Source: Balneolaceae bacterium (GTDB lineage Bacteria; Bacteroidota; Rhodothermia; Balneolales; Balneolaceae). From it: 37,642 nt of DNA. The notes below the pieces were generated by a model. The model saw nothing but the letters and a program-made list of their open reading frames with translations. It was not told the origin of the DNA and made no database searches. Both the position numbers and the translations under genes were made by a program. The stretch covers positions 1-37,642 of the forward strand of contig VEMX01000030.1 in the NCBI GenBank assembly GCA_009711805.1, written 5' to 3'. Shown one piece after another: positions 33,696 through 37,642 of the stretch (its first letter is position 1; every line of letters begins with the position of its first letter).

Positions 33696-35501
33696 TTAAG
33701 ATAATGCCATTTTCCTAAAATCTTTATTTTTATCAATCAGCTCATCATAACGCCCAGAATCAATTATTTTCCCATTAATCATAAAATACAATATATCACA
33801 GTTCTCAACGGTTGTGAGCCGGTGAGCGATCATAATTATTGTACGCTTACCTTTTAGTCTCTCGATAGCATTAATGATGAATTTCTCAGTTATATTATCG
33901 AGTGCTGAGGTACCTTCATCCATTACAATAACATCTGGATCATGATATAAGGCCCTTGCAATACCAATTCTTTGCCTTTGCCCTCCCGATAGTCGTATTC
34001 CACCTTCCCCCAACAAAGTATTCATACCCTTGGGTAATTCCTTGAGTACTGATGTTAATTGTGCAGCTTCAATGGCTTTTTCGAGTTTTTCATTATCAAT
34101 CTCTTCATCTGGTAAACCGTAAGCAATATTTCTTCGGAAAGTATCATCAGACAAATAAATAAACTGAGGTATATAACCTATGCTTCGCTGCCAGGCACTT
34201 AGGTTTTCTTCAATATCCTCGTCATTCACATAAATTTTGCCCTTCTGAGGACTCAATAATCCCAGCACCAAGTTTATAAGGGTGGTTTTCCCTGCACCGG
34301 ACGCTCCAACAAATCCGATGGCTGCTCCCTTATCAATATTCAACGATAAATTATCAATTGCCGGTTCATCTGTATCTGGATAGTAATAAGAAACCTGATC
34401 GAAACAAATCGCCTTTTCTATATGCAATGGTTCCGACAGTTCGGTGTCGGTTTTAAATCGGCTTTTTTTCTTATTTTGAATTCCTCTCAAAAAGTTAGTG
34501 TCATTAAAAATAGGATCTACTGTATAGCTATAATACCTGATTGTATTTACCAAAGTAACTACCATTTTTACAGATGGCATTAACCGAATAGTTGCCACTC
34601 CAAACAATGATAAAATGGGAATTACCGCACTGATTGGCCTGCCCTGCATATATAACAGAAGGGTTATCCCAAACATCCCGACAACCGCTATACTTTCAAT
34701 AAATGGTTTTGCACTAGCCTGTGCAACCTGCTGGAAAGTTTGCGCCTTAATAAAACTTTTCACATGGTTTTTGAACCGATGAACAAACCACTGTTCCCTG
34801 TTTAAGACACGTGCCTCTTTAAAACCACCCAGTCCTTCGTTTACAGATTGAATAAGCATCTTACGATCATTCTGTGCAGTTTTACCATAATTCCTCGTCT
34901 TTTTGCGAATCAATTTGAGGAATATCCCGCCAAATCCACCCAGTAAAACAAAAATTATGACAGTGATCAATGGTTCAACAATAACCAGGAATATAAATAT
35001 ACTTGTAATCATCACTACTTCCATCGATAGCTTAAGGAATGAAGTAAATACATTATAAATCAAATTACGGGCTTCCTCAGTAATATTTCTCAATAACTCG
35101 GAAGTATTTCTGCTCAGGTGAAATGTAAACGGAGCCTGCATGTAAAGCTCAAATAACTTACTACTGATATGAGCATAACGACTCCAGGTAAATTTAGATT
35201 CTACATATTTATACCAAACCATATAAATATTCTTGATAATAAAAACACTTATCAATGCTACTGAACCATATACCAGCAAGTCAGCACTCGTGGAAATGTC
35301 TAATCGGTTCCATATCGGCTGAAGTTTCTCAATACCTAATACCTTGTCAGGATTTGCTACTACGGCTATAAATGCAGGTATAACTCCAATACCTAATACT
35401 TCCATAAAAGCAGCAATAACCATCAGAAAAAAGAGAAGAATCAGCTTTACGCCATCTCTGGCTGGCAGAAGTATTTTTAGTTTTTTTATTAAATCAATCA
35501 A
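33696..35501 (-). CDS. ABC transporter, fused permease and ATPase (PglK/MsbA-like flippase)
   Basis: A 601-residue half-transporter: six membrane helices in residues 1-330, then an ATPase domain. Walker A is GASGAGKT (399-406), the signature is LSGGQRQR (504-511), Walker B is VIVMDE (524-529) and the switch His is at 560. The N-terminal helix region with MVIAAFMEVLGIGVIPAFIAVV resembles PglK and related lipid-linked oligosaccharide flippases more than peptide or drug exporters. It would carry the undecaprenyl-linked glycan across the inner membrane by ATP hydrolysis. No Wzx-type flippase is in the window, so this is the likely translocase for the cluster. A 170-bp gap with no feature lies upstream and may hold the promoter. 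Confidence 0.87.
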   Translation of the reverse strand: MIDLIKKLKILLPARDGVKLILLFFLMVIAAFMEVLGIGVIPAFIAVVANPDKVLGIEKLQPIWNRLDISTSADLLVYGSVALISVFIIKNIYMVWYKYVESKFTWSRYAHISSKLFELYMQAPFTFHLSRNTSELLRNITEEARNLIYNVFTSFLKLSMEVVMITSIFIFLVIVEPLITVIIFVLLGGFGGIFLKLIRKKTRNYGKTAQNDRKMLIQSVNEGLGGFKEARVLNREQWFVHRFKNHVKSFIKAQTFQQVAQASAKPFIESIAVVGMFGITLLLYMQGRPISAVIPILSLFGVATIRLMPSVKMVVTLVNTIRYYSYTVDPIFNDTNFLRGIQNKKKSRFKTDTELSEPLHIEKAICFDQVSYYYPDTDEPAIDNLSLNIDKGAAIGFVGASGAGKTTLINLVLGLLSPQKGKIYVNDEDIEENLSAWQRSIGYIPQFIYLSDDTFRRNIAYGLPDEEIDNEKLEKAIEAAQLTSVLKELPKGMNTLLGEGGIRLSGGQRQRIGIARALYHDPDVIVMDEGTSALDNITEKFIINAIERLKGKRTIIMIAHRLTTVENCDILYFMINGKIIDSGRYDELIDKNKDFRKMALS

Positions 35502-35671
35502 ACTATATCAGACCCTTATTCTTTCATGTGTATTTACCTTCAACAACAGCTTTATTGAAGATATAGTTAATAAAGCTATCTTGATAACTAACGTACAACG
35601 GGATTGGACTGAAATCTTAGCTCAATCCTGTATCTGCTATAAATATCTTCAGCTGTCATTTATGAATCTAT

Positions 35672-36202
35672 TTAATTAGCCAATCGATCTACAATAATAA
35701 TAGAAGTAGCAATAGCCGATATGACCGGGGCCACTACCCCAACATAATCCCGGAAAGAGGGCTTTCTTTTAACTCGTACGGTTACGGTTTCATTATTGGA
35801 TAATGTATAATCATACATCCCCTCGGGAAAAGGTTCTTCGAAACGGTATTTAAACTGTTCATAAGTCATTTCACCGTTTTCGAGCTCTTTATTTACATTC
35901 ACCTCAATCCGCATCTTGGACCAGTCTAACTGGGTTTCTCCACCCAGTGTCCGCGGGCCAAAACTGTATGTTAAAAGCAACGGCAAGGTTGTTCCTTTGG
36001 GCACCAGGTACCGGCCGGCACTTCCCACATCGCCCCATACATTTACCGAATCGGTTAACATGCCTGGCTCTGCAATACGAATCATACGCTCACCCAGTCG
36101 AAATTGCTGGGAAGATTGAAGCTGTCGATTTTGTGCAGTCGCTTCTCCATTTGTCAATAGCAATAGAAAGATGAAAGCCGTTAACCCTATAAATTTTTTC
36201 AT
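35672..36202 (-). CDS. Small exported SLBB-domain-like protein
   Basis: A 176-residue protein with a signal peptide (hydrophobic 4-17, probable cleavage after TAQ at 24). SVNVWGDVGSAGRYLVPKG (52-70) followed by TTLPLLLTYSFGP matches the SLBB fold ('v.V.G.V...G.y.vp.g.tl..ll..aGG') of Wza/KpsD-type polysaccharide export proteins. A single hydrophobic segment at 153-171 near the C-terminus could anchor it in the membrane, leaving the SLBB part in the periplasm. It lacks the Poly_export (PES) domain of true Wza, so it is an accessory rather than a channel. It lies 170 bp before the ABC flippase gene. Confidence 0.7.
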   Translation of the reverse strand: MKKFIGLTAFIFLLLLTNGEATAQNRQLQSSQQFRLGERMIRIAEPGMLTDSVNVWGDVGSAGRYLVPKGTTLPLLLTYSFGPRTLGGETQLDWSKMRIEVNVNKELENGEMTYEQFKYRFEEPFPEGMYDYTLSNNETVTVRVKRKPSFRDYVGVVAPVISAIATSIIIVDRLAN

Positions 36203-36443
36203 ATATAACGCTTGTATAATTTCTTTTTCAGGATTGAAAATATGAAAATTATCCCCTGTTTCTAATTTTATTTAGATGAATAGTTTAGTGGTGTTGTTAG
36301 CAAGTTTGAGACTGTTATGAGATGGGTGTTGATAGTTGATATATAATGTAGAAATAGATCATGAGGAGATTCTTCTGCCGCAGACATCCTCATGAGAGCT
36401 CCACTCAGGACGATGCGTTGACGGGGGAAGAAGAAAAATTAAT
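36203..36443. other. AT-rich gap upstream of the SLBB gene
   Basis: No gene is supported. It must contain the leader of the SLBB gene, but no promoter could be defined. From about 36405 (GACGATGCGTTGACGGGGGA) it resembles 37438 onwards, so the direct repeat around the toxin-antitoxin pair begins here. Confidence 0.5.
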
Positions 36444-36605
36444 AAAAGCCCCCATCTGCGAGGGATGCGTGAGCTTGGCGAAGCAGCCCGCGGCAGTCTC
36501 CCTATTCATGGCAACTGATGTGATCAGCGTTGATGTAGATCCTAAGCATATTTCGGGAGATCGCCGCGTCGGTGTGGTATTGGACCTTACTTAAGTTTTG
36601 GCCTC
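36444..36605. repeat. Dispersed REP/BIME-like element (copy 3)
   Basis: Runs AAAAGCCCCCATCTGCGAGG, then GGCGAAGCAGCCCGCGGCAG and TCTCC, a ~55-bp centre, then GGGAGATCGCCGCGTCGGTG. The GCGGCAGTCTCC and GGAGATCGCCGC arms are imperfect inverted repeats (10 of 12 pair). The centre (GATCAGCGTTGATGTAGATC and following) is the block shared with the 305-bp tandem unit. The element continues to TTAAGTTTTGGCCTCC. Confidence 0.8.
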
Positions 36606-36662
36606 CGGGGGATTTCCTTTTAGGGATTCCAGTTCAAACCCTTTCTAAAAGTCTTCTTCCTT

Positions 36663-37115
36663 TTATTCCCTCACCCTGTTCAAAAGATTTCTTTCCAATT
36701 CTTCAGACAGATAAAAATTAGTCCGCTTAACCCGTTTTAAGACTTCTTTAAAGGAATTAAGATGACCATTTTGTTTAGCTTCAACTAAAACACCGAGTGT
36801 TCCAGTGAAATCTAATGAAAGCTCTTCGGCAATTCGTCTGGCTTTTATATCATCAACAATAAGCAGACCGCCTATTTCCAAAACCAATGCAATGGCACTT
36901 GCTTCCCCAGGATCTACAGATGTTTGCAGCAAACGTTGATATTTTTTGTTTTCAATCTCCTTCTTCTGTATCCATTCCGGCAAGGGGGAGCCAAATTCCT
37001 CTGCTATAGTATCTGTTATGAATACTTTTTCATATAACTTTTGAAGGACATCCAATGCATCAATTTTTTCGAGTACTACCAGGCAGCTTGTATCAACTAC
37101 GATATTTTTTGGCAT
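36663..37115 (-). CDS. PIN-domain toxin (DUF3368 family)
   Basis: A 150-residue PIN-fold ribonuclease candidate. Metal-site acids are visible: Asp8 in IVVDTSCLV, Glu39/Glu40 in TDTIAEEFG, Glu71 in DPGEASAIAL, and Asp88/Asp89 in GLLIVDDIKARR. The VDDxxAR and TGTLGVL phrases define the DUF3368 branch that pairs with UPF0175 proteins. It would cleave RNA when free of its antitoxin. The start at 37115 overlaps the antitoxin gene by 23 bases, so both are co-translated and the antitoxin comes first. Flanked on both sides by copies of the dispersed element, which suggests it moves or was inserted as a unit. Confidence 0.88.
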   Translation of the reverse strand: MPKNIVVDTSCLVVLEKIDALDVLQKLYEKVFITDTIAEEFGSPLPEWIQKKEIENKKYQRLLQTSVDPGEASAIALVLEIGGLLIVDDIKARRIAEELSLDFTGTLGVLVEAKQNGHLNSFKEVLKRVKRTNFYLSEELERNLLNRVRE

Positions 37116-37335
37116 TTTCTATGTCTTTGTCCAATTCCTCAACCGGGTAATTGAAAACAGATATGTTATAGTTACCTAATAACTCCATGAAGGTTTTTTT
37201 TGAGTAGCCGGCCAAAGCCGCAGCTTGTCCCAGAGACAGTCTACCCTGTTCATATAGCTTACCTGCCAAAAGCATTGCTGCTTCCTTGTCATCCAGGTTT
37301 ATATTATCCGGTATTTCAAGTGTTAATGTTCTCAT
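37093..37335 (-). CDS. UPF0175-family antitoxin
   Basis: An 80-residue protein with the UPF0175 pattern: a beta strand and short helix at the start (MRTLTLEIPDNINLDDKEA), a LLAGKLYEQGRLSLGQAAALAGYSKKTFMELLGNY helix-turn-helix-like core, and a YPVEELDKDIENAKKY tail that probably grips the toxin. UPF0175 proteins are the usual partners of DUF3368 PIN toxins. It is likely to repress its own promoter; the AT-rich stretch 37336-37400 upstream is where an operator would lie, but I could not define one. Confidence 0.88.
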   Translation of the reverse strand: MRTLTLEIPDNINLDDKEAAMLLAGKLYEQGRLSLGQAAALAGYSKKTFMELLGNYNISVFNYPVEELDKDIENAKKYRS

Positions 37336-37473
37336 CGCTGTTATTCTTATTCAATTTAACATAATTTAATTTAATACTATATCACCTACAAAGCATAACA
37401 TCATTAAGAGGTTTCAAACGATGTACCAGCCACAGCTGAATGACGCGCTGATAAAGGCAAGAAAGAGAAAATA

Positions 37474-37642
37474 ATAAAAGCCCCCATCTGCGAGGGATGT
37501 GTGGGCATAGCGAAGCAGCCCGTGGCAGTCTCCTTGTTCATGGCAACTGGTGTGGGCAGCGTTGATGCAAAATCCTAAGCTTATTTTAGGAGATCGCCGC
37601 GTCGGTGCTGTACCGGGCCTTATTTAAGCTTTGGACTCCTAG
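37474..37642. repeat. Dispersed REP/BIME-like element (copy 4, runs to window end)
   Basis: Same order and orientation as copy 3: ATAAAAGCCCCCATCTGCGA, AGCGAAGCAGCCCGTGGCAG, TCTCC, GGCAGCGTTGATG, TTAGGAGATCGCCGCGTCGG, CTTTGGACTCC. It is the right-hand member of the direct repeats around the toxin-antitoxin pair. The interval 37336-37473 upstream of the antitoxin has no gene. Confidence 0.8.

Noticed and set aside
35502-35671. Promoter of the Bacteroidota type before the ABC transporter gene
   Set aside because: I could not find a convincing pair of -33 and -7 elements on the minus strand, so no site is called.
36361-36594. 77-codon plus-strand frame
   Set aside because: Covers dispersed element copy 3; its peptide shares the VDPKHI..GDR phrase with the tandem-repeat frame, which is simply the shared DNA block.

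Overview
The window is a surface-polysaccharide locus in which every supported gene lies on the minus strand, so transcription runs from high to low coordinates. Gene families, about 40% GC, mostly weak Shine-Dalgarno signals and the style of intergenic repeats suggest a marine or halophilic member of the Bacteroidota/Balneolota group. This taxonomic call is an inference from protein style, not from a marker gene; no rRNA or tRNA gene was recognised.

Layout, read in transcription order: (1) 37335-36663, a UPF0175 antitoxin and PIN-domain toxin pair, flanked by two ~200-bp direct repeats. (2) 36202-33696, a small exported SLBB-like protein and a PglK/MsbA-type ABC flippase. (3) 33668-27865, a full CMP-pseudaminic-acid cassette in the order pseB-pseC-pseF-pseG-formyltransferase-pseI. 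The formyltransferase stands where the PseH N-acetyltransferase would be expected, which suggests an N-formylated pseudaminic acid. (4) 27819-12674, a run of tightly packed genes: a KpsC/S-like protein, a hexapeptide acyltransferase, an FkbM methyltransferase, five further glycosyltransferases, two sulfotransferases, a Wzy-like polymerase, a GDP-mannose 3,5-epimerase homologue, a cupin, a sugar epimerase/dehydratase and a second formyltransferase. (5) 12438-8593, an XrtA-type polysaccharide deacetylase, a glycosyltransferase remnant, a WecA-type initiating phosphotransferase, a WbpA-type UDP-GlcNAc 6-dehydrogenase and a truncated four-helix-bundle gene. (6) 8410-3237, UDP-glucose dehydrogenase and a WbpB/WlbA-like sugar dehydrogenase, separated from the rest by repeat-rich DNA. 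(7) 2855-629, a large protein with an eCIS/DUF4157-type 'DNR' leader followed 19 bp later by a DUF4393 (Abi-alpha-like) gene.

Together the genes make nucleotide sugars (UDP-uronic acids, CMP-Pse, possibly GDP-L-galactose), start a chain on undecaprenyl phosphate (WecA), extend and decorate it (methyl, acyl, formyl, sulfate), flip it (ABC) and polymerise it (Wzy). The predicted product is an acidic, probably sulfated capsule, O-antigen or glycoprotein glycan carrying a nonulosonic acid.

The other striking content is repetitive DNA: a 305-bp tandem repeat in two arrays (1-490 and 4480-5570), a dispersed palindromic REP/BIME-like element at the array edges and around the toxin-antitoxin pair, three copies of a ~130-bp hairpin repeat in 7250-8360, and a composite repeat at 12440-12673. 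Several gene remnants lie beside these repeats, consistent with repeat-associated remodelling of the locus.
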